64,000 nucleotides of DNA, taken from NCBI GenBank assembly GCA_027422505.1, contig JAPQWV010001575.1, positions 17,432 through 81,431 on the forward strand. The letters run 5' to 3'. This DNA is from Craterostigma plantagineum. Taxonomy: Eukaryota > Streptophyta > Magnoliopsida > Lamiales > Linderniaceae. The position numbers and the translations under genes are program-made. The notes under the pieces are model-generated. The model was not told the origin of the DNA. It ran no database searches and saw only the letters and a program-made list of their open reading frames with translations. Below are positions 22,616-34,533 of this stretch, in pieces (positions within the stretch are counted from its first letter, which is position 1; each line of letters opens with the position of its first letter).

Positions 22616-23930
22616 TTACAAGTTTGTAAGCCATTGATGACCATCTATGAAGCTAAGCGACATAAAGGGCTCAGCCTCCGCCGCCGTGAGCTCCCTCGCC
22701 CACGACACTCTGCCGCCGTAATCTGCCCCTGGGCCCGAACACTTGAACTGCCCGTAAAACACCGTCCTGCCCAAAAAAAAAAAAACAAAACTCCTTTTAC
22801 ATCTCAAAAAAACGGTCGGAAAATTAGCTTTTTCCGACTTACATTTCCCTTTGCCGGTCTCCCCAGTTATACCAACCCGTCGGCGCAATAATCTTATCCA
22901 TGTAAGTACACGCAAACACCACCCTGGAAAACGTTCCCCAAGCCCGGCCCAAGTACAGAGGGCCCGAACCCGTGACCCTACAGTTGACGAACGAAAACCC
23001 CGACTCGTCGAGCATGCTCTCCCTCTTCTGCGCCGTCAGCGCGCCGTACGCCGCCGCCCTGGCGTGTAGGTGGCAGTCGTCGTAGAGCGAAAGTCCGTCG
23101 CCGAAGATGAAGTCCACCGAGCCCTGTACGTGGCAGTTCTTGAAGTAGTGCCTTCCCCTGTGGTCGTAAAGCGTGTCTTGTGCTCCGACGAACTTGCAGT
23201 CCACGAACGCCGCCATGTCGCCGGATATTCGAAGTGCCACCGCCTGTTTCCCGGCGGCTCCGGCCTGTGGGGCCGGTGCTTTGTTCTGTGGAGCGATGGT
23301 AGACAAAATTAGGAACAGTTCTTCTCAGTTTTAACGACATCGAATTGGGGGAAAAACCTTGAAGGTGATGTTCTTGGCGACGAAGTATGGAGCGTCGACG
23401 GCAAATGCCGCCGAGCCGTAAGTGCCCAAAGGCTGACCGTTGGATGAGATTCGATCGGCCGTGTCGTCCCATCTGATTATGGTCTTCTTTTTTGCGGCGG
23501 ATCCTTCCAGCGTTATGTAAGCCATTGTCGCAGGTATTTCAATCTTTTCTCTATTACACGACAGTCAGTTTTCTCTTACAGAGACGAAGAAGCAAATGAA
23601 TACTAACCTGTAAGTCCCAGGACCAACGGAAATAACTACTCGGCAAGGATTGAAAAGTGGGATGGAGCTTATGGCCTTGTTAAGCGTGACGAAGTCTCCG
23701 AGCTTAGGATTCTTGTTGACTTTGATGGTTTTGCATGGCTCAAACTTGTTCTTGGCCTCCATGAACAGAGACTTGTCTCTGTTGCCCATTTTCCTTACCC
23801 AATTGAGGTAGCTTTCCTCCGTGTTCTTCAGCTCGTTGAAGCTCTTGGAATGTGAATTTGCGTCTCCATTGTGGCTCAAGAACAGAAAGAGGATGATGAA
23901 AGTCGGCGCCATAAGTGTATTATGCAGCAT
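22616..23930 (-). CDS. Pectinesterase (type I, no PMEI domain), PME8/PME53-like
   Basis: Hydrolyses methyl esters of homogalacturonan in the cell wall. Four exons on the minus strand, 23930-23608, 23550-23358, 23285-22843 and 22766-22616, all GT-AG with matching phases, give 369 residues. The N-terminus [18 protein letters not shown] looks like a signal peptide; the second Met (23912) is an alternative start. Catalytic features: GTYRE at the exon 1/2 junction, GAQDTLYDH (Gln208, Asp209), GSVDFIFG (Asp230) and YLGRAWG (Arg286), then GWYNWGD and [15 protein letters not shown]. All catalytic residues are present and no lesion is visible. The residue after the second Asp motif is FGDG where relatives usually have FGNG. 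The group is assigned from memory of the family. Confidence 0.93.
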
Positions 23931-23992
23931 TTCCCTAGCTGTGCTTGATTTACTCCTATGTTGTAAATTGTAATTGAAGAAAATGGATTCAC

Positions 23993-24001
23993 AGTATATA
24001 G
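23993..24001 (-). promoter_or_regulatory. Possible TATA box of the pectinesterase gene
   Basis: CTATATACT on the minus strand, about 65 bp upstream of the chosen ATG. The spacing leaves a short leader. Confidence 0.45.
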
Positions 24002-25510
24002 AATTGAATGGCATATGACAGAGAGACACTGTTGAGTCAAATTGGCCATATGTGTTTATCTGTGAACTGTCCGAAGTTGTTTTCTAGCGCATGTAAGAGG
24101 ACCTCACATACCACTCTCATGGTCACACTTTGGCTATCCATCCACAGAATCTTCAGAAGACTTTCTGATAAGCTTCACCCTTATCTTGTCTTTCACGGAC
24201 TCTGCAGTTTAAAAAGACAAATGTTTGAGGTGAAAAAGGTGGCATACGAATAAATGAAGCTTCATATTATGAAAAAAGGTCCTTCCTTCACAGCGCTACT
24301 AACTTCATGTTCATCTCCAAGTGGTAATGTTATTTGACATATGCTATGCACACCAAGAACTTTGTGTTTCTTGTTTCGCCTCTACTTCATTCATGATGGA
24401 TAACTTTATTTTTCCAAAAAGATACCATGACGTCACCAGCATTCTCGTATTTTTGGGTCATTTCTTTGATAACTAATAGAGCTTCTCCAATCGTTCGCTA
24501 AGCTAAAACGCATACAGCAAAATCCTCTCCAATCGATATGAATAGTTATACCTAAAATGGGTTTTAATCATTTTCTCTCACCTCAAAAACCCAATTATGC
24601 GATCGTATTATTCATCTACCTACATGTCTCCGGCTCTTTCAAAAAGACCCCTGTTTAATAAGTAATTTGTTTTTAACCCATAATACTTTAATCAGTCTGA
24701 GTATTATATTCTATTTATTTTATACCTTTAAAATAGCATGATACGTAAATAATGTTTAATATTGTAAAAATGTTGAATACTGTAAACTGCTGCATAACCA
24801 TGAAAAACACAAAGGTACAATAATACTAATACGTCGTAGACGATCAAACCCAACAACATACAATCCGTAAGTACATTACATGTATAACTTTGCACAATAT
24901 GATTTTTGAGGATAAACGTGACGCTCCTATTGAATTTGAGATGGAACTATAATATTATTGTACAATAAATATAATATTATTGTACTAATAATTATTGAAT
25001 TTAAAATAATATCATTGTTTAATTTTTTGTTGTAGTTGTTGTGTAATTTGTAAAGTTATAAAATACATGGGTAATATTGAAAAGTAGTAAAATTTGGTGT
25101 GGAAAAGAATATTATGTGAGAATATTCTTTTGAGTTTGAAAATAGGATTAATGATTGGAGAAGAATTACTGTTTGACGTGACATTTACTGTATTTGGGTT
25201 TGAGAATAAGTTTTTCGGTTGGAGATGGCCTAAACATGCATATTGCAAAACCAATAATACGTACATGTAATAAGAAGTTGGTGTGAGACTGAAATTTCGC
25301 ACTCCACTTCGGTCTGATTGTTTCCAGAACAACGCAGAATTGAATATATATATTTGATGGCAACTGCCGAGATTCCAAACGGTAAGCAACAGAAAATGGG
25401 ATGACAAACATTGCAAAACTAAATAAATGAGCTCATCTATAACAGAAACAAATCAATCATCATCATCACCACGGTTGTTCATTCTTGTGTTTAACTTCAA
25501 ATCATTCACC
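24002..25510. other. Intergenic, contains a MITE candidate
   Basis: No gene is supported. The segment 24480-25230 is described separately; the remainder is AT-rich. Confidence 0.4.
24480..25230. mobile_element. MITE candidate with CTCCAATCG / CGGTTGGAG ends
   Basis: The left end GAGCTTCTCCAATCG and the reverse complement of the right end GGCCATCTCCAACCG are similar, and further CTCCAAT / ATTGGAG words lie inside. GGCCATCTCCAA-type ends occur in PIF/Harbinger-like MITEs. I could not find a clean 3-bp duplication. Confidence 0.45.
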
Positions 25511-26671
25511 TTAGGAGTGCTTCTCACCATTCACGGCAAGTTTCTTCTCCTCTTTCGCTTCATCTTTCTCACAGCCCGCAACTGATTCCACGAGCTTTTC
25601 AACCTCAATAGGCTCCGAAACTTTCTTGTCTTTGACGTGTGGCAATTCTTCAATCTTCGTAGTAGCAGTAGTAGTATCAACAACAGGCTTTTCTTCAGCT
25701 GTCTTCTTTGTGTCCAAGACCTCGACTTTCTTTGTCTCGGCCTTGTCGTCTGTCAGAGATTTCTCAGCTTCAGGCTTCTTCGTAACATTCTCTGATGTTT
25801 CGAGCTTTTCAGTTTGGACAGCTTTATCTTCTTCTGTCTCTTTGGCCTTTTCAGAATTATCCATCGCTTTGCTCTTCTCATCAGGTTCCACTTTAGGTGG
25901 AGACACCTCAACTTGTTTTTTCTCTTCAGATTTCTCGACTAGTTTATCATTCTCGTTCGATGTCTCTTCCTTGTCGGCCTCTAATGTCTGAATCTCAGGT
26001 TTCGACTTCACGTCTTCTGCTTTGGAATCCTCGGAAGATTCTTCAACCTTTGGAGGATCGGATTCTTGTACTTTCTGAAGTTCATCATTGGCTGATATTT
26101 CGATTGCTGGGGACTTGGGCTGGGGCTCGTTTTCTACTTGCGGTTGCTCAACCAATCCCATATCCTTGTCAAACTAATCCAAATATATTTATTTCAGAAA
26201 ACAATCTCTTTTAGAAAGATATCTCAGACAGTCAAGCCAAGAAATACTTGTCCTAGTTATGACAAACTAAGTACAAGACAACAGAGCAAAGTTTGTGCAT
26301 GATTTCTTTGTCAACGAGTCACTGAAATCCAACAAGGTTGCCCCAAAAAAGACAAAGCTAATGATGGGATTGTTGAACTAAGGCAATTTGGAACGCATCA
26401 CAAGAGATTCAAAGTCACATAGTCGTCGTCACCATCATCCATAATCATCTCATAACATTATATAAGTATTATATAATACCTGTTCTAACAAATGACCCAG
26501 CGATTGATTCTTGGCTTCATTATCCTCCAACAACACCACCACCGCCCCATCCTTGGCCTCCACCGGCGGAGGCGCCGCCGCCGCCTTTGATTCGTCTAAC
26601 GTCAGATCTCTCGTCATCGGAGCACCGCCGTCGGCCTGCAAAATCTTAAACCTGCTGGCGCACGCTCCCAT
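25511..26671 (-). CDS. Acidic Lys/Glu-rich protein with N-myristoylation-type start
   Basis: Family not recognised. Two minus-strand exons, 26671-26480 and 26173-25511, with a phase-0 GT-AG intron, give 284 residues. The start MGACASRFK fits N-myristoylation at Gly2, with Cys4 available for palmitoylation, so plasma-membrane anchoring is inferred. Residues 1-64 include an Ala/Pro stretch and an acidic LLEDNEAKNQ segment. Exon 2 is low-complexity: repeated Lys-Pro-Glu, Glu-Glu-Lys and Ser-Glu words, almost no hydrophobic core, probably disordered. It ends NGEKHS. No enzymatic motif is present. Antisense open frames in exon 2 reflect its biased composition. The overall plan (acylated N-terminus plus charged disordered tail) recalls plant membrane-periphery or calcium-linked proteins, but a function cannot be assigned. 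Confidence 0.8.
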
Positions 26672-26750
26672 TTTTTGTGCTGTCTACACAAAAGGCGAAT
26701 ATGTCTGTAGAGAGCAGAGTTTGTGAAGAAGAGAGAATCCCAATAACTTA

Positions 26751-26760
26751 ATATTTATAG
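26751..26760 (-). promoter_or_regulatory. TATA box of the MGACASRFK gene
   Basis: CTATAAATAT on the minus strand, about 80 bp upstream of the ATG at 26671; a good plant TATA match. Confidence 0.6.
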
Positions 26761-27484
26761 GGCAGACATTACATATCACGGCGTTTCGCCGTTTCCTTTT
26801 CCGACACACATTCGATAGCTGTCCAAATGTAATCTGTAACTCCACCCACACTTTGACCGTCACTCCGTATCTTTGACCGTTCTCCGAGAAAATATAAAAA
26901 AAAATACTTAAATAAATTTAATTTAATTCTGTCTATTTTCATATTTCCGTCAACCGTATTACTTTCAATATAGTGAATACAAAGATACCAAAAGTGGGGA
27001 ATATCGTTTTTAATTGAATGCGTAAAACCTCCCCATCCCCAGCTGCCCTTGATTAATGTTAGTTGATATTATTTCTTTTTAGTACAATGCTCGTAATTAA
27101 AAATAAATAGACGACTGATTTCAATATTATATACCATAAATGGAAACAAGTCAGTGCACTTTTACCAAACATATTTATACAAGATAATGAATATTTAATC
27201 AATTGCGTAGTGGAGTGGGTGGCAACTAATGGAGAGAAAACGTTATAGTAAATGGCCGTAACCTAATTAATTATTAGATTAATTACTATTAATTATAAAT
27301 ATAAATTGCAATAGGAGTCCTAATCAATGCTACTATATGTACAAAGCTTATAGGGTCGTGCTCGCATGCCTGCAACGATAGTAACATAAGATTGTCTATA
27401 TCGCTTGGTCAAACGATTTTTATACAAGTTTAGTTTTTTTTAAACATATATAAGTTTGGTTATAATTATAACACCACATACATT
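26761..27484. other. Intergenic, AT-rich
   Basis: Upstream region of the preceding minus-strand gene. Nothing else is recognised. Confidence 0.4.
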
Positions 27485-27489
27485 CAGAC

Positions 27490-28553
27490 TGATATGGGGC
27501 TAACCCAATCAACGAAATTTATAAGTGTGGGAAAAGGAATTTATATAGCCGGGGAAGCGATATTACAAAGTTTGGGGACGTGCATAAGGTGCTTATTTGT
27601 AAAGGAATTGAAAGGGACGTGTTTGGGATGTATTTAGGACATTGGGGGATCTGTTGGGGGCATATTTGGTACATCGGGGACCTGTTTGAATGTGTTGGGA
27701 ACGCGGGGGACCTGCTTGAAGACGTAAACGAAACAACACAAGGATTACGTGGTTCGGATCTTTGTAGATCCTACGTCCACGGGCGCTCTAAAACTGGTTT
27801 TCACTATACTTGGAAGATTTACACACTCAAACTACTTATGTCTCGCTCCTTTCTCTCAAGAGCACATAAGAAAAATACATGAGAATGTCTTTGATAGTGA
27901 GAGAGTATTTTATAAGAGTTTTAATGCGTTAGAATGTGGATGAATGGTGAAGGCCCCTTTATATAGGCGGCTCTTTGGATATTGCCTGAAGGTACGTCCC
28001 CCAGCCCTTGGATATTGCCTGGAGGTCCGACCCTAGATTCCTGGGGATGGGATGCATTCCATCACATCGGGGAGCTGCAAGCAGTCTGCGTTACATCCCC
28101 TAATTCCTGGTGATAGGGCCTTTTGTGTACAGTGTAGGCTGTCTGTCAGCTTTGTACAGTCTGCAGTCCTTTCAGTGAACAGTGGTCGGCTGACAGCTTT
28201 TTGCAGGGAAGCTGTCCTCTCTTGATCGGACACGTGGCACCTTCATTGGAACCCCTTTTTACAGTATCTTTTCTGTTGGCGTATCAGGGAAGCTTTGTTC
28301 GTCCTCAGGAGCTGCCAGGTAGTTCCTCAGGTCTTCATGTCGGAGGTCCCCAGAACCCATTTTTCCTGTTGTTAGCTCCCCAAGTCTGTTGAAGGTCCCA
28401 AGGCTTTCGGAGGTCCCTAAAAGTTTTACTTCATGTTTTTTATCTCCCTATTTCCCAAAACTCTAATTTCTATCAAGTCCTTCTAATTATCACTTTAATC
28501 TAGATTATTTCCTTAATTTCATTATTTCGCCTGCCTAATTTATGTTCGTATCA
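27490..28553 (-). repeat. 3' LTR of the 27.5-34.4 kb retrotransposon
   Basis: 1064 bp. Compared with the other LTR I count about 11 substitutions and two small indels, roughly 1% divergence, so the insertion is recent. Confidence 0.9.
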
Positions 28554-28570
28554 ACCACTCCCCTACTCTA
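28554..28570 (-). other. Polypurine tract
   Basis: On the minus strand GAGTAGGGGAGTGGT directly precedes the 3' LTR, where plus-strand priming is expected. Confidence 0.6.
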
Positions 28571-29869
28571 ATTTGTCTTTTGGAACAAAGTGAATTAGAG
28601 TAAAAATTGTAAGGCAGGCTGTAAATGAAGTAAATAATCGCAAGGTAGGTCTTACCGGAACTCACCCCAAACCCTTACTCTGTTTCTGTTTTTTGAGCGG
28701 GAATAGTTCCCAAGTTCCTTCGATTCCCAAGCCAGCGCACCCTCTGTAGCTCCCTTGCTCCCTCGGGTCCTGGTAGCACGGGATGTTTGCAAGGAGATTC
28801 CTCCTTTTGCAGGGACGACGGACGTCCCTACGGTTCCTTCTCCTATTAGGGGAGCTCAAGAATTTCTCATCATAACAACCCCTGTTTCTGGTGTGAACAG
28901 GAAAACAACTTCATAAAAGCGTCAGAAAGTAAAACAAAAAGGAAGTTACGTCCTTCTTCCCCTTGGGGTGAATATGCTGAGCCTCTTATGGGACCTATGG
29001 GGACCTCAGTGGCTGAGCTCCCTACTTATGTGGACCATCTGAACAGCGGTGAAAAGACGAGTTTGTTAGATCGTTGGGTGCTCCCAGACGTTCAGAGGGC
29101 CATCTCCCAGGTGGTGGGCTATGTAGCTGCCGGACCGTCTGCCAAGTCGTTGGGTGCGAGAGGGAACTGCGGAGCTTCCTGGAGAAAGAAAGATAAAAAT
29201 GCAGCTCTTATGAAATAGCGTGAAGGGGATCTCTGGAGCTCATTCGCTGAGGAGAAGGAAGGGTGGGATGTCGATTTCGCGCGTATGACGGATGTGCATT
29301 AGGCTTATCTTCAAGAGCTGCCATCTTTGATTGCTTTGAGTGAGGTCCCCAAGCTCCCGAGAGTCCTTGTTTCTGGGTTGGCGTCTCCAAGGAGCATGTA
29401 AGTCCTGGCCCATGCTATGATCTCCCAGACGTCATCTCCAGCTCCTTAGGGGACTTAGTGGAAGGCCTTTCCGGACATCTTAGGACCTGCAATGTTTTAG
29501 GGGAGCTTAACTCCCCTATGTTTATGTGTCTCTGTTGGAGCTCGTTGCATCCATCGTCCTTGGAATCTGGAAGGGACCTGACGGGACCTGATGGCGGAGC
29601 TCCTTTTGCACTTCGAAGGAGATCCCAGGTCCTGCCGCACGTTGCTTCTAGCTCCCTGGGACATCCTATTTATATAGAGCTCTCCTCTATTTCATCATGG
29701 TGATAGCTTGTAAAAAATACTTTGTCATGTTTTTCTTTCGAGGCATAATGGTGTGGGGAGCTTAACCCCCCATGTTGGCATATTACATCGGAGTTCCCTT
29801 TCTCCTTTATTATTTTTCTTTCGTCTTTGCGAGACCTGAGGGATGTTTCTAGGAACATCATTATTGTGG

Positions 29870-30395
29870 CATGGTTATAGCGCCAGCTCGCTTATTCAAT
29901 TCGTAAGCCAAGTACGAATTCACGCCCTTGGTTGCAATGACCGTCTCATTGTCCTCGGGTGTCACTTTGCGCTAGGCTCTCGTTGTCCTTAGCGAGTTCA
30001 GTATCTGGGTAGACACTTAGGTCTACAAAATTATAACCCAGGGGATCCCCTCATCGATTTACCCTGGTTATAGCGCCAGCTTCGCTTTTTAGGTACCATT
30101 CACGTCTCAGGCCTACTGAGAGCCTTTGATGTCCTGTACGCCGCAGCCCGTAAGCGGCGGCATCTTGTACGCCCTCATGGGCATCTTTCACGTCGCAGAC
30201 CTGTGGCCTTTGATGTCGGGTACACCGCCGACCCGTCGGCCTTTGGCATCATCTCACGTCGCAGACTATCAGTCTTTGATGTCTTTGTACGCCGCAGGTC
30301 CGTCGACCTTTGGTATCGAACAAGTGCACTGTTTATTATATCATAAACTGTATATATTCCGACAAGGCAGTATTTTAGGGATATAATTAGTTTAC
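29870..30395 (+). repeat. Dispersed single copies of the 29-bp unit and CGCCGCAG-type repeats
   Basis: GGTTATAGCGCCAGCTCGCTT occurs at about 29873 and, as a variant, at 30063. Between 30100 and 30310 a looser repeat CACGTCGCAGACC / TACGCCGCAG...CCTTTGATGTC recurs about five times. Confidence 0.75.
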
Positions 30396-30397
30396 CC

Positions 30398-30624
30398 TGG
30401 TTATAGCGCCAGCTTCGCTTGAACGCGTGGTTATAGCGCCCGCTCGCTTAAGTGCGTGGTTATAGCGCCAGCCCGCTTAAATGCGTGGTTATAGCGCCCG
30501 CTCGCTTACATGCGTGGTTATAGCGTCCGCTCGCTTAAGTGCGTGGTTATAGCGCCCGCTCGCTTAAATGCGTGGTTATAGCGCCAGCTCGCTTAAACGC
30601 GTGGTTATAGCGCCAGCTCGCTTA
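30398..30624 (+). repeat. Eight-copy 29-bp tandem array
   Basis: Eight head-to-tail copies of TGGTTATAGCGCC(A/C)GCTCGC followed by TTAAATGCG (first copy one base longer). Units differ at only a few positions and there are no unique spacers. Confidence 0.9.
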
Positions 30625-30719
30625 GTATCCGGGCTCCTTGTGGAGGCCTAGAATTTGAAAGTAACGGAGATATGGAGCTCCTTTCATCTCGGTTAATGAC
30701 GAGGTCCCTGGCTCCAGAT

Positions 30720-33115
30720 CTCCGGAGGTTTGGATGTCAGCATGGAGCTATCTTCTAGGTCCCCTGGACCTTCATGTGTCAGCGCAGAGCTTGACTTCTT
30801 TGCCTTCAACCAGCACGGAGCTAGGTTTCAGCTGGTTTGGATTCACATGCTGGCGAGGAGCTCAGCATGGAGATCTCGAACACACGGATCATGTCCTCGT
30901 TTTTAGCAAGGAGCTTGTCTTTAGGTCCCCGGGAATTAGGGCCTTCATGTCAGCATGGAGTTGGACTGTAGGTCTTCGTGCCAGCGGGGAGCTGGGATTT
31001 TAAATCCCTGTGGTTTTTTATATGCCAGTGCAGAGGAGGACTTCGACCTCCCGGGGATCTCCGGATGCCACCCCAGAGCTGGGCTTTGAGGTCCTGCGGA
31101 CCTTTGCCAGCGCGGAGCTTGGCTTTGAGGCTGAGCCTTAAATGGAGCTGGTCCTTCAGAGGAGGCGGGGGTTGTCTGCCTTTAGTCGGCACAGATCCCC
31201 CTGGCTCCTTCTCGGCCACTTTCAGACCTCGGTCGGGGCCATGTTTTATGAACTTCCTCAGTAGGAGAGGCCCTTCGGTTTCATCTTCGAATGTTTCGAT
31301 CCTTTTAATGATAGTAGTTGTTAGTATATATATTTGGTAAGGTAACGATAATATAAATGAAAATGAGATTTAGAGGATCTCGGAGTTTCGGCTAAGAGCC
31401 TTCTTATCGCGGGATGCCTCCCGGATAATGTCAGGATTTCCACCGTGTTGTTGCGTAACGGTGGGAGTTCCGTAGGACCCTAAGGAGAGATCTCGACAGC
31501 TCCCTGTTGCGGAGGCTATTTGTTGGAGCAGTCGTATTTGGCAGAGGGAACGGTGGTAGGTGCTCCCAGGGATGCAATATGGGACCTGCTACTGCACGCA
31601 CGGAGGTCCTCGTACACCAGTTCTGAGCTGAGCTTTGACTTCCTGTGGAGCTTCATGCGCCAGCGCAGAGCTGGGAGGTCCGGGATGCGGAGCTCTGGGG
31701 CTTCCTGCCAGCGCGGAGCTGGGAGGTCCCGGATGCGGAGCTTCGGGTCTTTGTGTCAGCGCGGAGCTGCGCTTCTTTGCCTTTATTCCAGCGCGGAGCT
31801 GGGTTTCAGCCGATTTGGAGATCCCCTATAACGGACTTCATGTGCTAGCGATGAGCTTGGCATGGAGATCTCAAACACATAGATCATATCTTTATTTCCA
31901 GCACGAAGTTGGTCTTCGTAACTCCCCAGTGGTTCTTCACAAAGGGTCAGGCTTTGCGCGTGGAGCTTAGCTCTTAGATCCCGAATATAGGAGCTCAAGT
32001 CTTTGTGCCAGCACGGAGCTGGGGAGATCCAGAATGCGAAGCTTCGGATCTTCTTGCCAGCGTGGAGCTGGGGAGATTCCAAAGGCGGAGCTCTGTATCT
32101 TCTTGCCAGCGCGGAGCTCGGAGGTCCCGGATGCTGAGCTCCGGGTCTTCTTGCTAGTGCGGAGCTGGGACTTGAGGTCCCTCTGGCCTTTGTACACCAT
32201 TGCGGAGCTGGACCTCTAAGTCTTTCAAATGCTCGGGTGCATGATTCGGGCTCTGTGGGCCATTGGAGTCCCCAGTGCCTCGCGCTCCTACTATGACGGG
32301 GACATGAGTCCTGACTGGAACTGACCCCCATCTGGAGGAGGTGGACGTCGTCTGCCTTTATTAGGCACAGTTCCTACAGACTCCTTTAGGGCAACTGCCT
32401 GGATGATCCTCTTTATTTCATCCTTCAAACAGTAACACTTGTTAGTGTGGTCACATATTTATTATGATAACAATATTATATAATTGAGAAGGGGATGTAG
32501 AGGGCCCTGGAATTCTGGCCAAGGGCCTTATCAGCATGGGATGTCTTCTGTGGATCTTGCCCTCATGGAACTGGGCTCTCATCTCCCACTGGTCTTCGAG
32601 TGTTGGCGCTGAGCTAACTTCTAGGTCCACAGACCTTCGTATGCTCGCGCGGAGCTGTACTTTGATCTCCCGCGGCTCTTCGTATATCAGCGTGGGGATT
32701 GGCTCCTAGGTCCCACGGACTTTCGCGTGCTAGCGAGGAGCTTGGCTTATATCCCCCGCGGATATCTGGACGTCAGATGTAGCTGCCTTCTAGGTCCCAA
32801 TAATCCTCATGTGTCAGCACGGAGCTGGGCTTGTATCTCCCGCGGACCTTCGGACGCCAGCGTGGAGCTGGACTCTTGGCTCCCGAAAGCAGAGCTCCAG
32901 GTCTTCGTGGTAGCGCGGAGCTTGGAGGTCCCGAAGGCGGGGCTTCGGATTTTCTTACCAGCGTGGAGCTGGGAGGTCCCAAAGCCGGAGCTTCGGGTCT
33001 TCTTACCAGCGGGGAGCTGGGCTCTTAGGTCCCGAAGGGGGAGCTTCGGGTCTTCTCGCCAGCGCGGAGCTGGGCTCTTAGGTCTCGAAGGGGGAGCTTC
33101 GGATCTTCGTCCTTT
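30720..33115 (-). repeat. GC-rich repeat arrays in the retrotransposon interior
   Basis: Dozens of imperfect units centred on CAGCGCGGAGCTGGG with partners GGTCCCGGATGCGGAGCTTC and GGGTCTTCTTGCCA, spaced roughly 40-90 bp, in three clusters (30720-31150, 31600-32220, 32560-33110). Open frames on both strands (for example 31783-32331 minus) just translate these units (SSALARRPGA-like repeats); I do not call a gene. Confidence 0.8.
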
Positions 33116-33350
33116 CCTCCTCTCGGTCAAGGTGGTGTTTAATGCATTATGTCTCAGGAGCTTCAGTTGTGCTTCGGCAGCTCCTGCGGTTTATAAGTCC
33201 AGCTTCTTTGGCAGAGAGAGTCTTCTTGCCCCCGTTTTTTTTGCATTTTTGTCTCGCCCCAGTAGAAATAAGGAGAGGAAAAGAAAAATAGAAAACGTTA
33301 AGCACAACTTCGCACAACATAGGCAAAAACTCACGCCTTCAACTCGGAAT

Positions 33351-33368
33351 TTCCCACAGACGGCGCCA
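33351..33368 (-). other. Primer binding site
   Basis: Minus strand TGGCGCCGTCTGTGGGAA, 2 nt from the 5' LTR. Starting TGG, it fits pairing with a tRNA 3' CCA end. Confidence 0.8.
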
Positions 33369-33370
33369 TT

Positions 33371-34438
33371 TGATATGGGGCTAACCCAATCAACGAAATT
33401 TATAAGTGTGGCAAAAGGAATTTATATAGCCGGGGAAGCGATATTACAAAGTTTGGGGACGTGCATAAGGTGCTTATTTGTAAAAGAATTGAAAGGGACG
33501 TGTTTGGGATGTATTTAGGACATTGGGGGATCTGTTGGGGGCATATTTGGTACATCGGGGACCTGTTTGAATGTGTTGGGAACGCGGGGGACCTGCTTGA
33601 AGACGTAAACGAAACAACACAAGGATTACGTGGTTCGGATCTTTGTAGATCCTACGTCCACGGGCGCTCTAAAACTGGTTTTCACTATACTTGGAAGATT
33701 TACACACTCAAACTACTTATGTCTCGCTCCTTTCTCTCAAGAGCACATAAGAAAAATACATGAGAATGTCTTTGATAGTGAGAGAGTATTTTATAAGAGT
33801 TTTAATGCGTTAGAATGTGGATGAATGGTGAAGGCCCCTTTATATAGGCGGCTCTTTGGATATTGCCTGAAGGTACGTCCCCCAGCCCTTGGATATTGCC
33901 TGGAGGTCCGACCCTAGATTCCTGGGGATGGGATACATTCCATCACATCGGGGAGCTGCAAGCAGTCTGCGTTACGTCCCCTAATTCCTGGTGATAGGGC
34001 CTTTTGTGTACAGTGTAGGCTGTCTGTCAGCTTTGTACAGTCTGCAGTCCTTTCAGTGAACAGTGGTCGGCTGACAGCTTTTTGCAGGGAAGCTGCCCTC
34101 TCTTGATCGGACACGTGGCACCTTCATTGGAACCCCTTTTTACAGTATCTTTTCTGTTGGCGTATCAGGGAAGCTTTGTTCGTCCTCAGGAGCTGCCAGG
34201 TAGTTCCTCAGGTCCTCAAGTCGGAGGTCCCCAGAACCCATTTTTCCTGTTGTTAGCTCCCCAAGTCTGTTGAAGGTCCCCAGAAGGCTTTCGGAGGTCC
34301 CTAAAAGTCTTACTTCAAGTTTTTTATCTCCCTATTTTCCCAAGACTCTAATTTCTATCAAGTCCTTCTAATTATCACTTTAATCTAGATTATTTCCTTA
34401 ATTTCATTATTTCGCCTGCCTAATTTATGTCCGTATCA
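33371..34438 (-). repeat. 5' LTR of the 27.5-34.4 kb retrotransposon
   Basis: 1068 bp, nearly identical to 27490-28553. Confidence 0.9.
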
Positions 34439-34533
34439 CAGACATATAGTATAAAATAATGATCTCACAAAGCACACATTGCATGAGCTGGCCACGTCAT
34501 TGTTAGTTCAGACCTCAAGACATAAGTTGAGGC

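Larger units (their letters stand above)
27490..34438 (-). mobile_element. Non-autonomous LTR retrotransposon (Gypsy-type PBS), minus orientation
   Basis: Two long LTRs (27490-28553 and 33371-34438) are flanked by the 5-bp duplication CAGAC (27485-27489, 34439-34443). On the minus strand each LTR starts TGATACG/TGATACGA and ends CCATATCA. A primer binding site TGGCGCCGTCTGTGGGAA lies 2 nt inside the 33371 LTR (33351-33368, minus), which fixes the orientation; a purine-rich GAGTAGGGGAGTGGT abuts the other LTR. The 4.8-kb interior has no gag, protease, RT or integrase motif on either strand. Instead it holds a 29-bp array and large GC-rich repeats of AGCTCCGCGCTGG type. It must have used enzymes in trans. 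The PBS type is one I associate with Gypsy (Tat-like) elements, from memory. Confidence 0.88.

Noticed and set aside
22978..23472. 164-codon second minus-strand frame over the pectinesterase
   Set aside because: It crosses an intron and overlaps the real pectinesterase exons in another frame.
25626..25991. Plus-strand serine-rich open frame
   Set aside because: Antisense of the Lys/Glu-rich exon; TCC/TTC-rich composition causes it.
28988..29218. Small gag-like gene in the LTR element interior
   Set aside because: No Gag, zinc-knuckle or protease motif, and it runs opposite to the element orientation set by the PBS.
30398..30624. Regular 29-bp repeats resembling a CRISPR array
   Set aside because: Units are contiguous with no unique spacers, lie inside a plant LTR element, and no cas genes are present.
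31520..33518. Long open frames on both strands in the 27.5-34.4 kb element
   Set aside because: They read through GC-rich repeat units in several frames, show no domain, and have similar open frames on the opposite strand.
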